From positions 5,084,001-5,148,000 of the forward strand of contig NZ_CP109796.1 of the NCBI RefSeq assembly GCF_038725785.1: 64,000 bases of DNA. Direction: 5' to 3'. The notes below the pieces were generated by a model that was given only the letters and a program-made list of their open reading frames with translations, was not told where the DNA came from and did no database searches. Position numbers and translations under genes: made by a program. Numbering within the stretch: position 1 is the stretch's first letter; each line of letters starts with the position of its first letter. Below are positions 26,248 to 35,357 of the stretch, piece by piece. The stretch comes from Termitidicoccus mucosus (GTDB lineage: Bacteria > Verrucomicrobiota > Verrucomicrobiia > Opitutales > Opitutaceae).

Positions 26248-28938
26248 ATGACAAAAATGAGCACACCATCTCTTGGCTGTCCGGTCTTTCCGCTCGCGCC
26301 ATCGCGCATCATCGCCCTCCTTTCATGCCTAGGCCTGATCGCCGGTCTCTCCGCCCAGTCCGTTTCTCCGCCGCCGTCCGCCCCGGCATCCACATCCGGT
26401 GCCGCCGTTCCAACGGATGATGAGGTGATCGTGCTGGATGTGTTTAATATTAATGAAACCACCCAGACCAACGAATGGGTGGCCACCCAGGCCCTCACCG
26501 GCACCCGCACGGCCGAGCAAATGGTCAACCTCCCATATCAAATCCAGGTCATCACCTCCGAGATGCTTCAGGATTTCGGCATGATCGCGGTGGTTGACCA
26601 ATTGTCCGCCATCGGCGGTTTCGTCGGCGAGGCCGATCAGGCCGATCCGGCCATTGCGGCCAGCGCGGGCGTCAGCGGCGGCGGCGGCAAGCTGCGCGGT
26701 TTTTCCGCCCTCATCCTGCGCGACGGTTTCAGGATGACCCAGCCCCCGCAGAACATCAACACCCAGCAGGTCGAGGTCATCAAAGGTCCCATGTCCGCCC
26801 TTTATGGCGCGGCCCAACCGGGCGGCCTGATCAACTATATTTCCCGTCGCCCGACCTCGAAGGCCAGGTATGAGTTTAGTTTCACCGCCGGCTCATACGA
26901 CCGTTGGGAACCCAGCGTGCTTATCAACACCCCGGTCGTGCGGAACAAAGTCTATATTCTTGTGGGAGCGCAGCATATGTCCCGCAAGAGCAATGTTCAA
27001 TACGTGGAGGCGAACACCACCACTCTTTTTGGCAGCGTCCTCTACAAGCCTTTTAAATCCACCAATATAACGGTTTCTTTCGAGACCCAGCACCTTGACG
27101 GCATCCGCCAGGCCGGTGCGCCCAATTATGTGGTGGACGCCAATCTCGTCGATGGCACGACCAATCCCGTCAACTGGGACACGGACACCGGCTATGTGGC
27201 CGGCATTTGGTGGCCTTGGATAGAGCAGGGGCTCAATCTTTCCGGCCCCAACGAATGGTATAACCGCGATTATGACCGCTGGCATGTCCAGTTCGAACAG
27301 GGCTTGGGCAGAAACTGGCGCCTGAAGGCCGCTTATCAGTGGCAGGTAAAGACCTTTGACCAGAATTACTACAACAGCTCAAATCTCAGCTTGGCGCACG
27401 AGGGGTTGGCCACGGCGGCTGACGGACGGCCTTATGGTGGTTTCAGCGGCTATGTCCCCGAGGTGCGTTTTCAAGACTATTCCTTCCCCTATGCCGCCTT
27501 GGTGGATCTGTCCGGAGAGTTCAATACCGGCAAAATACGGCACAAGCTGCTTTTTACCGCAGACATTTCAAAAGTGGAACTGGACAGCCAGGCGTGGCGC
27601 CTGCCCACCCCGTCGCAAAGTCCGCAGTTTGGCGCGGATGTGCCGGCGGATATCCGCTACATGGATCCCCTCCATCCGAACTATGATCTTGTCTCCTGGT
27701 ATAATCCCCCCGGTGGCGGCGGCATCTATGACAATATTCACAGCCGCGATCGCGATCTGGCGCATGTGGATGAGAACAATTCCAACGCCGCGCACGGCGA
27801 AAATGCGCGGGCGCGCATGAGCAGCGTCCACTACACGAACCTGAAAGCATACGGTTATTCCGTCAGCGAGCGTATGTTTCTTTTCAGGGACCGGCTTATC
27901 CTCATGGGCAGTCTGCGCCTCGACCAGACAGAGTATCAGGACTACCAAATGACCACCAGCCGCAACGTTTACCGCCAATGGACGCAAGACGGGGAGCAGC
28001 TGCGGGCGCTGGCCACCGCGCGGCATGAAAACGGACAAAGGGTGGGGGTCCAGTATTTCGACGGCGCCGCCTGGCAGACGAAGATGACAACGGACGGCAG
28101 CGGACGCCCGGTGCCGATGACCGTGCCCGCCGTCTTCAGCCCCAACTGGGTTCCCGGCGAGGAAGACAAGCTTACATACAGCGTGGGTGCGACATGGAAG
28201 GCGCTTTCCGATGACAAGCTGATCGCGTTTGCCAACTACAGCACTTCCTTCAATCCCGAGATCGTGGTTGATGACGGCATAGGGGAGCTGATGCCCAACG
28301 AGACCGGCAAGGGGTTTGAAGCCGGGATCAAGTTTCTTCCCTACGGCAAGAAGCTGATCACCGTCCTCAGCTACTTCGATATTGAGAAACACAATATCGC
28401 CATATCCAACCCCGATTACCGGCAGGGCGACGGCTCACCCCAGTATCTCGGCTCCGGCGCCCAGCGCGTCACGGGCGTGGACATGGACCTGACATGGATT
28501 CCAATCAAAGACCTCACCCTCCTCGCATCCGCCTCCTACATGGATTCCGAGACGATCGAGAGCGCCAACAAGACTCTGGTCGGAAATCGCATGACGGCCC
28601 TGCCGAACAAAACCTTTCAGGCTCGCGCGAGATATCGCCTCCCTCCCGGTCTTTTCCGGGGATTCACCGTCGGCGCAGATGTCTCCTATCGCTCCGGCTG
28701 GGTGCGCGGCTATTACACGGCCCCGACCAGTTCTTCCGCCGGGCGCCTCTATGAATGGATGCCCGACAACATCCTCTGGGGCGGTTTCATTCGCTATGAA
28801 TGGAAAGCCGGGAAAAGGACCACCCAGCAGCTCAGCCTCAGCTGCCGCAATATGTTCGACAAGCTGCACACCGGCCTGGGCTCCACCCGCAGCCTCGGGC
28901 GTCAGGTGAACCTGACTTACAAGATCATATATCGTTAA
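26248..28938 (+). CDS. TonB-dependent receptor 1
   Basis: An 896-residue outer-membrane transporter. The signal peptide (RIIALLSCLGLIAGLSAQS) is followed by a Pro/Ala-rich linker and a TonB-box-like stretch, DDEVIVLDVFNINETT. The plug domain spans ~75-205, with typical motifs QIQVITSEMLQDFG, LRGFSALILRDG, VEVIKGPMSALYGAAQPGG and INYISRRPTSK. The remaining ~690 residues form the beta-barrel. The last residues are YKIIYR, so the usual terminal aromatic residue is one position inward, unlike the other barrels here. The next gene, an MFS transporter, starts 26 bases downstream, suggesting outer- then inner-membrane import of one substrate. A siderophore receptor is an alternative, but the context favours an organic nutrient. 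Confidence 0.9.
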   Translation: MTKMSTPSLGCPVFPLAPSRIIALLSCLGLIAGLSAQSVSPPPSAPASTSGAAVPTDDEVIVLDVFNINETTQTNEWVATQALTGTRTAEQMVNLPYQIQVITSEMLQDFGMIAVVDQLSAIGGFVGEADQADPAIAASAGVSGGGGKLRGFSALILRDGFRMTQPPQNINTQQVEVIKGPMSALYGAAQPGGLINYISRRPTSKARYEFSFTAGSYDRWEPSVLINTPVVRNKVYILVGAQHMSRKSNVQYVEANTTTLFGSVLYKPFKSTNITVSFETQHLDGIRQAGAPNYVVDANLVDGTTNPVNWDTDTGYVAGIWWPWIEQGLNLSGPNEWYNRDYDRWHVQFEQGLGRNWRLKAAYQWQVKTFDQNYYNSSNLSLAHEGLATAADGRPYGGFSGYVPEVRFQDYSFPYAALVDLSGEFNTGKIRHKLLFTADISKVELDSQAWRLPTPSQSPQFGADVPADIRYMDPLHPNYDLVSWYNPPGGGGIYDNIHSRDRDLAHVDENNSNAAHGENARARMSSVHYTNLKAYGYSVSERMFLFRDRLILMGSLRLDQTEYQDYQMTTSRNVYRQWTQDGEQLRALATARHENGQRVGVQYFDGAAWQTKMTTDGSGRPVPMTVPAVFSPNWVPGEEDKLTYSVGATWKALSDDKLIAFANYSTSFNPEIVVDDGIGELMPNETGKGFEAGIKFLPYGKKLITVLSYFDIEKHNIAISNPDYRQGDGSPQYLGSGAQRVTGVDMDLTWIPIKDLTLLASASYMDSETIESANKTLVGNRMTALPNKTFQARARYRLPPGLFRGFTVGADVSYRSGWVRGYYTAPTSSSAGRLYEWMPDNILWGGFIRYEWKAGKRTTQQLSLSCRNMFDKLHTGLGSTRSLGRQVNLTYKIIYR

Positions 28939-28964
28939 TCGTGCTTCTTGGGGAACCCATTAAA

Positions 28965-30209
28965 ATGCCATTCCTTAAACCCGCCCGGCGCCGCTGGATC
29001 ATCGTCGCAATCATATTCGGCGCGATGGTGCTTAACTATATCGACCGCGTGACGCTTTCCTTCCTCGAAAAGGAAATCAAGACGCTGTTCGGCCTGAACA
29101 ACATCGGCTATGCTTGGGTTGCCAATGTGTTCATCTTTTTCTACGCGGTGATGTATCCGGTGTCGGGATGGCTCGTTGACCGCTTCGGGCGGGGCGACGG
29201 TGTGCGCCGGATGATGTTCGGCGGCATTGTCGTGTGGTCTGCCGCGTGCATCGGGGCCGCCTTCACGCGGGTGGCGTGGACGTTCGGCTTGTGTCGCGCG
29301 CTGCTTGGCGCCGCCGAACCGATGGCCTACGCCGCGCAGTTGCGCGTGGTCACGGAGTGGTTCCCGAAGAGGCTCCGCGCCACCGCCAACAGCCTGTGCG
29401 TGGCCGGCGGCACCATCGGCATGGTCATCGCCGCGCCCCTGCTCGTGGGGCTGAAGGAAAGCTTCGACTGGCGCGCCGCCTTCCTCGTGCCCGGCGTGCT
29501 CGGACTGGCCATCGGCGCGCTCTGGCTGGTGTTTTATCGCAACCCGCCGCCGGAGGTGCTGGCGGAAAACACCGGCTCGGCCTCCACCGCGCAGGAGCCG
29601 GCCTTCACCTGGCCGCAACTATGGAAGACCCGCACACTATGGGGTGTCATCCTCGTGCGTTTCATCAGCGACCCGGTCTGGTATTTCTGCCTGTTCTGGC
29701 TGCCCGGCTACCTGAAAACCGCCGGCCTTTCCGAGAAGCAGGTCGGCTTGTTCGGCTGGATCCCGTTTCTGTTCGCCGCCGCCGGCGGTATCGCCAGCGG
29801 CATTGTCTCCGACCGCATGGTGCGCGGCGGCATGGCTCCGCTGCGCGCCCGCAAGCTCATGCTCACTGCCGCCGCCGTCCTCATGCCCGTCTTTGCCCTC
29901 ACCCCGCACATCGCAAGCCCGTCCCTCGTCATCGCCGTCTTCAGCCTCGTGTGCGCCATCTGCCTGAGCTGGCTGTTCACCGTGCCGGTGATGATGACGG
30001 AGACCTTCCCCACCCGCAACGTCAGCGGCGTGCTCGGCATCGCCGCCGGCTGCGGCGCCTTCGGCTCCGTCCTCTTCAACCTTTTTGTCGGCAAGCACCT
30101 CGACGACGCGAACCCCGCCGTCATCTTCACCGTGATGGGCGGCCTGCATCTGCTGGCCTCGGCGGTTCTGTGGACCATGGCGAGGAAGGAGACGCCCCGC
30201 GCGGCGTGA
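28965..30209 (+). CDS. MFS transporter, ACS (anion:cation symporter) family
   Basis: A 414-residue, 12-span major facilitator. The first helix has GAMVLNYIDRVTLSFLEKEI, the N-Y-x-D-R signature of the anion:cation symporter family (ExuT, GudP and relatives, which carry hexuronates, galactonate, phthalate and similar organic acids). DRFGRGDGVRR is the loop 2-3 motif. AAEPMAYAAQLRVVTEWFP and SGVLGIAAGCGAFGS are further family features. The start at 28965 follows a partial GGGGA ribosome site; upstream codons would overlap the receptor gene. The FAD oxidoreductase and FGGY kinase follow immediately, so the imported compound may be oxidised and then phosphorylated. Substrate unknown. Confidence 0.88.
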   Translation: MPFLKPARRRWIIVAIIFGAMVLNYIDRVTLSFLEKEIKTLFGLNNIGYAWVANVFIFFYAVMYPVSGWLVDRFGRGDGVRRMMFGGIVVWSAACIGAAFTRVAWTFGLCRALLGAAEPMAYAAQLRVVTEWFPKRLRATANSLCVAGGTIGMVIAAPLLVGLKESFDWRAAFLVPGVLGLAIGALWLVFYRNPPPEVLAENTGSASTAQEPAFTWPQLWKTRTLWGVILVRFISDPVWYFCLFWLPGYLKTAGLSEKQVGLFGWIPFLFAAAGGIASGIVSDRMVRGGMAPLRARKLMLTAAAVLMPVFALTPHIASPSLVIAVFSLVCAICLSWLFTVPVMMTETFPTRNVSGVLGIAAGCGAFGSVLFNLFVGKHLDDANPAVIFTVMGGLHLLASAVLWTMARKETPRAA

Positions 30210-30242
30210 TTTTCCCATCAAGCACAATAAACAAATATAATC

Positions 30243-31622
30243 ATGAAAACCGAAAATAATATCATCATCGAGCCGGCCCGCGAAACGCCGGTTTACAAGG
30301 AGACCGACGTGCTCGTGGTCGGCGGCGGCCCCGCCGGCATCATGGCCGCCCTGGCCGCGGCGGAAAGCGGCCGGCGCGTGGTGCTGGCGGAAAGCCGCAG
30401 CCACGTGGGCGGCAATCTCACCCTCGGGCTGCCGATCCTCGGCTTTCTCAGCCAGAAAAAGGAGCTGATTATAAAAGGGCTTCCTCAAAAACTCATGGAA
30501 CGCCTCAAGGCCAAGGGCGCGGCCAGCGACCATCAGCCGTGCCCGCTGCATGTCAGCCTGACCATTGTCGATCCCGAGGTTATAAAGACCGAGGCGATGG
30601 CCATGCTGCTCGAGGCGGGCGTGGAGATTCTCCTGCACACGATGTTTGCCGACGCGATTGTGGAGGACGGGAAAATCAAAGGCTGCATTTTCCAGGGCAA
30701 GGGCCGCCGCGAGGCGATCCTTGCCGGGCAGGTCGTCGATTGCACGGGCGATGGCGATGTGGCATTCCAGGCGGGCGCGCCTTGCGAAAAGGGCGATGCG
30801 GGCGGCGGCATGCAGCCGCCCACGCTCATGTTCCGCCTCGACAATGTGGACACGGACAAACTCCGCAAAAGCATCGCCGGCCAGCCGGGCGTGTATCAGA
30901 TGGATTTTATCCCGCCTGATTATTTCGGGCAGAACAGCCGCTTTATCACGGTCGGCCTGCGCAATCTTATTGAGAAAGCCCGCGCCGACGGCGTGAAGGT
31001 TCCCACCGACCGGACGATTATCATAACCGGCATCCGCAAGGGCGAGGCGTGGATCAACATGACCCGGGTCAAGGAAATCGACGGCTCGGACTCGCACAGC
31101 CTCACCGACGGCGAGATCATCGCGCGGCAGCAGATCGACGGCATCGTGAAATACCTGACCGGCTACGTTCCGGGGTTTGAAAACGCGTGGTTTTCCATGA
31201 CCTCGCCTTTCCTCGGCATCCGTGAATCTCGGCGTGTCGTCGGGCAATACATGCTCAACCGGGACGATCTTCTGAGCTGTGGCAAGTTTGCCGACGCCGT
31301 CGCCGTCGGCAGCTACCCGATTGATATCCATCGTCCGAACGACAACGACTGCACGCTCGAATGGTGCGGCGATTGTTATGATATTCCCTACCGCTCGCTC
31401 GTGCCGCAGAAAATAGAAAACCTGCTCATTGCAGGGCGCTGCATCGGCACCACGCACGAGGCCATGGCCGCCACGCGCGTGATGTCCACCTGCATGGCCA
31501 TCGGCGAGGCCGCCGGCCGGGCGGCGGCCATGTGCGCCGCCGATGGCATCACTCCGGCCGCGCTCGACGTCAAAAAACTGCGGGAGGCGCTGCGCGCGAG
31601 CGGGGCCTATCTGCGTTCCTAA
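30243..31622 (+). CDS. Cytosolic FAD-dependent oxidoreductase
   Basis: A 459-residue flavoprotein of the FAD_oxidored family without a signal peptide. The N-terminal Rossmann motif is TDVLVVGGGPAGIMAALAAA, then VVLAESRSHVGGNLTLGLP. DCTGDGDVAFQAGAP and LLIAGRCIGTTHEAMAATR are the later FAD-contact motifs typical of the family. It contains a Cys-rich patch (LEWCGDCYDIPYRSL) that may bind metal or a cofactor. It lies four bases before the FGGY kinase gene, so the two are almost certainly co-translated. A plausible job is oxidising a polyol or sugar acid taken up by the preceding transporter before phosphorylation. The substrate is not readable from the sequence. Confidence 0.85.
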   Translation: MKTENNIIIEPARETPVYKETDVLVVGGGPAGIMAALAAAESGRRVVLAESRSHVGGNLTLGLPILGFLSQKKELIIKGLPQKLMERLKAKGAASDHQPCPLHVSLTIVDPEVIKTEAMAMLLEAGVEILLHTMFADAIVEDGKIKGCIFQGKGRREAILAGQVVDCTGDGDVAFQAGAPCEKGDAGGGMQPPTLMFRLDNVDTDKLRKSIAGQPGVYQMDFIPPDYFGQNSRFITVGLRNLIEKARADGVKVPTDRTIIITGIRKGEAWINMTRVKEIDGSDSHSLTDGEIIARQQIDGIVKYLTGYVPGFENAWFSMTSPFLGIRESRRVVGQYMLNRDDLLSCGKFADAVAVGSYPIDIHRPNDNDCTLEWCGDCYDIPYRSLVPQKIENLLIAGRCIGTTHEAMAATRVMSTCMAIGEAAGRAAAMCAADGITPAALDVKKLREALRASGAYLRS

Positions 31623-31626
31623 AGCC

Positions 31627-33168
31627 ATGGCCATCGTAGCAGGAATTGATTTCGGCACCCGGAGCGTCCGCGTCTCTATCGTGGACGATGGGCGCGGCAT
31701 GCTCGGTTCCTGCGCGTGCCCGTATCAAGTCATCCGCAAGGAGGACAATCCCGACCACGCCTCGCAACGCCACGAGGACCACATGGATTCGCTGGAGCGT
31801 GCCTTCAAGGGCGCACTTGCGGAATCCGGTGCTGTCGGGGCCGACGTGCGCGCCCTCGCGCTGGCGACCACGGGCTCGACCATCGTGCCGCTCGGCGCGG
31901 ACCTGCAGCCGCTCGACGAATATTATTTGTGGTGCGATCATCGCGCCGCAAAAGAGGCGGCGGAGATCACGGAAACCGCCCGCCGCATCGGCTGGAAAGG
32001 CATCGATTGGGCGGGCGGCGCGTATTCGGCGGAGATGGGTCTGGCCAAAATCCTGCATTGGCTGAGAAACAATCCCGGGCGGCGGCGCGAATTCGCCGCC
32101 GTGGCGGAGCATGGCGACATGGCGGTGGCTGTCTTGTGCGGCATCGCCGACCCCGCGGCGATTCCCCGCGGCGCGTGCGGAATGGGTCATAAATGGCTGT
32201 ATAATGCCGCGCACGGCGGGTTGCCGCCGAAGGCATTTCTGGAAGCGGTGGACCCGCTGCTCGGAGACATCGCCGCCAAACTTCAAGGCCCGTGCAAGGC
32301 CTCGGACAACATCGCCGGATTCCTATGCCCGGAGTGGGCGGGCAGGCTTGGCCTCAAGGCCGGCATACCGATTCCGTTTGCCGGCATCGACGCGCACTGG
32401 GACGCGATTGCGGCCGGCATCGCGCCCGGCGACATTGTGAATGTCATCGGCACATCGGCCTGCGTGATGGCGATCACGCCGGAATGTGGTCCGATTCCGG
32501 GCGTGTTCAGTGTGGCCCGCGGCTCGATCCACCCCGCGCACATGGGTATCGAGGCGGGGCTTTCGGCGGCGGGCGACTTGCTGGAGGCGATTGCGCGGCG
32601 CGCCGGAAAAACGGTTCCTGAAATGTCGCGCGCCGTGGCCCATTATAAAACCGGCCAGTCGGGCATGGTTCGGCTGGTATGGGACAATGGCGACCGCAGC
32701 ATCCTCATGAAACCGCGGCTGCGCGGAATCACCTTGGGCTGGACGTTGCAGAGCACGGCGGAGGATGAATTCCACGCGGCGATGGAAGGCTTGGCGTTCC
32801 ACACGAGGATAATATTGGAGCACATCGGCGCGCACGGCGTGCCGATCAACCGTGTCATCAACGGCGGCGGCATTCCGCGCAAGGATGATGTGTTAAACCA
32901 AATCTACGCCAGCATCCTTGACAAGCCGGTGCTCGTGCCTGCGGGAAACACGACGGGCCTGGGCGCGGCTGCTTTCGCTTTCATCGCCGCCGGCCTTTTC
33001 AGGACCATTGAGGAAACCCAAAACGTCCTTCGTCCCGTCTACCGCATTTTTTCCCCCGATCCCGTCTGTGCCGAAACGGGCAAACGCGCCTACGCCGCCT
33101 TCAAGTCCCTCTATTTCTCCCTCGGGGCCGCCGATCCGCCGGGAGCGGACGGGGCTGCTGACAAATAA
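31627..33168 (+). CDS. FGGY-family carbohydrate kinase, L-ribulokinase-like
   Basis: A 513-residue sugar kinase. The phosphate-binding loop is AGIDFGTRSVRVSIVDDG, and AVATTGSTIVPLG-like and YYLWCDHRA segments follow. PRGACGMGHKWLYNAAHGG and LPPKAFLEAVDPLLGD match the AraB (ribulokinase) subgroup rather than xylulokinase or glycerol kinase. The ATP-site motifs VNVIGTSACVMAI and NGGGIPRKDDVLNQIYA are present. An isomerase of the arabinose/fucose isomerase family is encoded at 41804, giving a possible isomerase-kinase pair for a pentose or deoxyhexose. The start at 31627 is four bases after the oxidoreductase stop. No matching epimerase or aldolase gene is in the window, so the pathway end is unknown. 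Confidence 0.85.
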   Translation: MAIVAGIDFGTRSVRVSIVDDGRGMLGSCACPYQVIRKEDNPDHASQRHEDHMDSLERAFKGALAESGAVGADVRALALATTGSTIVPLGADLQPLDEYYLWCDHRAAKEAAEITETARRIGWKGIDWAGGAYSAEMGLAKILHWLRNNPGRRREFAAVAEHGDMAVAVLCGIADPAAIPRGACGMGHKWLYNAAHGGLPPKAFLEAVDPLLGDIAAKLQGPCKASDNIAGFLCPEWAGRLGLKAGIPIPFAGIDAHWDAIAAGIAPGDIVNVIGTSACVMAITPECGPIPGVFSVARGSIHPAHMGIEAGLSAAGDLLEAIARRAGKTVPEMSRAVAHYKTGQSGMVRLVWDNGDRSILMKPRLRGITLGWTLQSTAEDEFHAAMEGLAFHTRIILEHIGAHGVPINRVINGGGIPRKDDVLNQIYASILDKPVLVPAGNTTGLGAAAFAFIAAGLFRTIEETQNVLRPVYRIFSPDPVCAETGKRAYAAFKSLYFSLGAADPPGADGAADK

Positions 33169-33240
33169 CAGATGGGGAAAAACTCACCAAATTCCAGAAC
33201 GCATCAACAATTCACCACAAGGAAAATATCAAATCCTATT

Positions 33241-35148
33241 ATGAAACCGACCAAATACAAACATCCCTTCCGCGCCATGATGGTCGCGGTGCTCTCCGCA
33301 TTGTTGTTCTCCATGGCCCACGCCGTCCCGAACAAGGATGACAAGACACTCGTCTTCCAAAACGGGCTCGACGGCTATGCCGGCGCCCTTGAGGTTGGCA
33401 TTGACCAGAACAAGCCCGGCAAACTCAGCACCAAGCCGGCCAACCTCTGGATCGAGCGCGGCGTGAAGGACGGCAAGCAGACGTCGGCGAAACAGGCATT
33501 GGTGCGCTTCGACGGCATCTTCGGCCGGGGCGCCGCTCAAATTCCGCCCGGCGCGAACATTTCTCAGGCGACCCTCCGCCTTTGCATCGGTTCCCTGAAG
33601 GATGCGCCGACCTACCACCGGATTTTTCTCAACCGCGTATTGGTTCCCTGGGACAAGAACGCGGCGTGGAAATACAAGGCATGGGGGGACGACGGTATTC
33701 AGGCCGACGGACGCGAGGCAGTCGCTGCTTCCGACGCCCACTTTGTCCCCAACCTTAACAACACTGCTTACGAGATCGATGTAACCGAGTCCCTGCGTGC
33801 CTGGGCGCGCGGCGAGCCCAACCACGGCTGGGTCCTGCATAACATCCGGGTGCATCTGGAAGCAGCCGCCTTTATCAGTTCGCGGGTAAAACAGCAGGAC
33901 CAGCGCCCTCTCCTGCGTGTTACCTTCGACGTCAACCCTGCCAATCTCGCCCCGCAGGCGGACAAGCTCACCGCCAGCCCTGCCGGAAGCGCGGCCGCCA
34001 CCCTCTCCTTGCAGACGACGGACGCCAACAATGATCCCCTGAACGTGACCTTTTACGGGCGCAAACAAGCCAAGTCGGGCCCGGATTTCCAGGTCGTTCT
34101 TCTCCCCGACACGCAATATTATACAATGAAAAAATACGGCGGCACTCCGGAGATGTTCAACGCCCAGGTCGAATGGATCGCCCGCAACGCCAGGGCGCGC
34201 AACATCGCCTTTGTCCTTCATCTCGGCGACATCACCGACACCGGCGACGTTTACGAGGAGGAGTGGCAAATCGCCAGCAAGGCCCTTTACCGGCTTGAGG
34301 GCCCTGCCTTGAGCGGGCTGCCCGGGGGCGTGCCCTATACCGTTGCCGTCGGCAATCACGACCAGCGCAAGAAGGGCTCGGGCGGAAAATTATTCGAAAG
34401 AGGGGGTGGCGCCTTGTTATATAACAAATATTTCGGCGTTGATCACTTTTCCGGGAAAAGCTATTACGGCGGCCATTACGGCGACGATAACAACAACTAC
34501 TATGCGCTCTTTGATGCCGGCGCGGAAAAGTTCATTGTCCTCAGTCTTGAATACGGGCGTCCCGCCAAGGATTCCGCCTTGCTCGAATGGGCCGCCGGCC
34601 TGTTGAAAAAACACGCGGATCGTCGTGCCATTGTCGTCACCCATGCGACGATTTTTCCGGGAGTGCCGGGATCGTTCCAAGCCGACGGTGGCGCCGTCTA
34701 TGAGGCGCTGAAAGCCTGCAAGAACCTCATGCTTATCATCGGCGGCCACACCACCGGCGAGGGTCACCGCACGGACGTCTATGACGGCGCCACTGTCCAC
34801 TCCATCGTCCAGGATTTCCAGCTCGACCAGCAAGGCGGCAACGGCTTTCTCGGCATCCTCACGTTCTCCCCGCGCGACAACCAGATCCGCGTCGCCACCT
34901 ATTCGCCCTTCGCCGGCCGGTGGCGCACCGATTTCGCCGCCCAATACACGCTCGATTACAACTTCGGCACAACGATCGAGCCATTCGCCAAAATCGGCGC
35001 GGCGAAGGCCCGCTCCGGCGATACGCCAGCCTGCCGCTGGGAGGGGCTCGAGTCGCACTCGGATTACGAGTGGTTTGCCGAGGTTTCCGATGGCGGCAAA
35101 ACCATCCGCACCGAAACCCAGTTGTTCAAACCCGCTGCTCAAAAATAA
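33241..35148 (+). CDS. Secreted metallophosphoesterase with N-terminal DNRLRE-type domain
   Basis: A 635-residue secreted protein. The start at 33241 gives the signal peptide FRAMMVAVLSALLFSMAHA. Residues ~33-230 form a DNRLRE-like beta-sandwich (KTLVFQNGLDGYAGALEVG, then VTESLRAWARGEPNHGW), usually a carbohydrate-binding or structural module. Residues ~280-570 are a calcineurin-like phosphoesterase with the metal-binding set: LLPDTQYY (Asp), LHLGDITDTGD, VAVGNHDQRKK, IVVTHATIF and IIGGHTTGEGH. It should act in the periplasm or outside on phosphomono- or diesters. It is followed by four EEP-family phosphoesterases. A fragment like its N-terminus lies at 37607, so a second copy once existed nearby. 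Confidence 0.88.
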   Translation: MKPTKYKHPFRAMMVAVLSALLFSMAHAVPNKDDKTLVFQNGLDGYAGALEVGIDQNKPGKLSTKPANLWIERGVKDGKQTSAKQALVRFDGIFGRGAAQIPPGANISQATLRLCIGSLKDAPTYHRIFLNRVLVPWDKNAAWKYKAWGDDGIQADGREAVAASDAHFVPNLNNTAYEIDVTESLRAWARGEPNHGWVLHNIRVHLEAAAFISSRVKQQDQRPLLRVTFDVNPANLAPQADKLTASPAGSAAATLSLQTTDANNDPLNVTFYGRKQAKSGPDFQVVLLPDTQYYTMKKYGGTPEMFNAQVEWIARNARARNIAFVLHLGDITDTGDVYEEEWQIASKALYRLEGPALSGLPGGVPYTVAVGNHDQRKKGSGGKLFERGGGALLYNKYFGVDHFSGKSYYGGHYGDDNNNYYALFDAGAEKFIVLSLEYGRPAKDSALLEWAAGLLKKHADRRAIVVTHATIFPGVPGSFQADGGAVYEALKACKNLMLIIGGHTTGEGHRTDVYDGATVHSIVQDFQLDQQGGNGFLGILTFSPRDNQIRVATYSPFAGRWRTDFAAQYTLDYNFGTTIEPFAKIGAAKARSGDTPACRWEGLESHSDYEWFAEVSDGGKTIRTETQLFKPAAQK

Positions 35149-35301
35149 ACAAACCGTTCTGGCGTTGCCCCAAAATCCCACCATCAAGCCCAAGCCACCA
35201 CCAGCCAGTTTAATGACCATGCGAAACTCAGGCTAAAATACGTGAAATGGCATTTTTATCAAAAGAGAAGCAAAAGGCATGCGTACCTCGGTTTATGCTT
35301 G

Positions 35302-35351
35302 TCTCCGGAGGCGCCGGATCCCGGCCGGCCAATCCAACCCGGTGACGGAGA
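35302..35351 (+). promoter_or_regulatory. Leader hairpin that could hide the ribosome binding site of the EEP-NHL gene
   Basis: TCTCCG (35302-35307) can pair with CGGAGA (35346-35351). The 3' arm contains GGAG seven bases before the ATG at 35358, one of the few good Shine-Dalgarno sites in the window. A GC-rich inner hairpin (GCCGGATCCCGGCC) lies inside. The structure could gate translation. It matches no riboswitch class I know. Confidence 0.3.
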
Positions 35352-35357
35352 AACCCC

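Noticed and set aside
29637-31700. 687-codon open frame antisense to the MFS and FAD oxidoreductase genes
   Set aside because: It spans two real genes and their junction, with no start context or family.
35250-35357. Known riboswitch class in front of the EEP-NHL gene
   Set aside because: I checked by eye for cobalamin, TPP, SAM, cyclic-di-GMP and moco-type consensus sequences and found none; only a simple hairpin is supportable.
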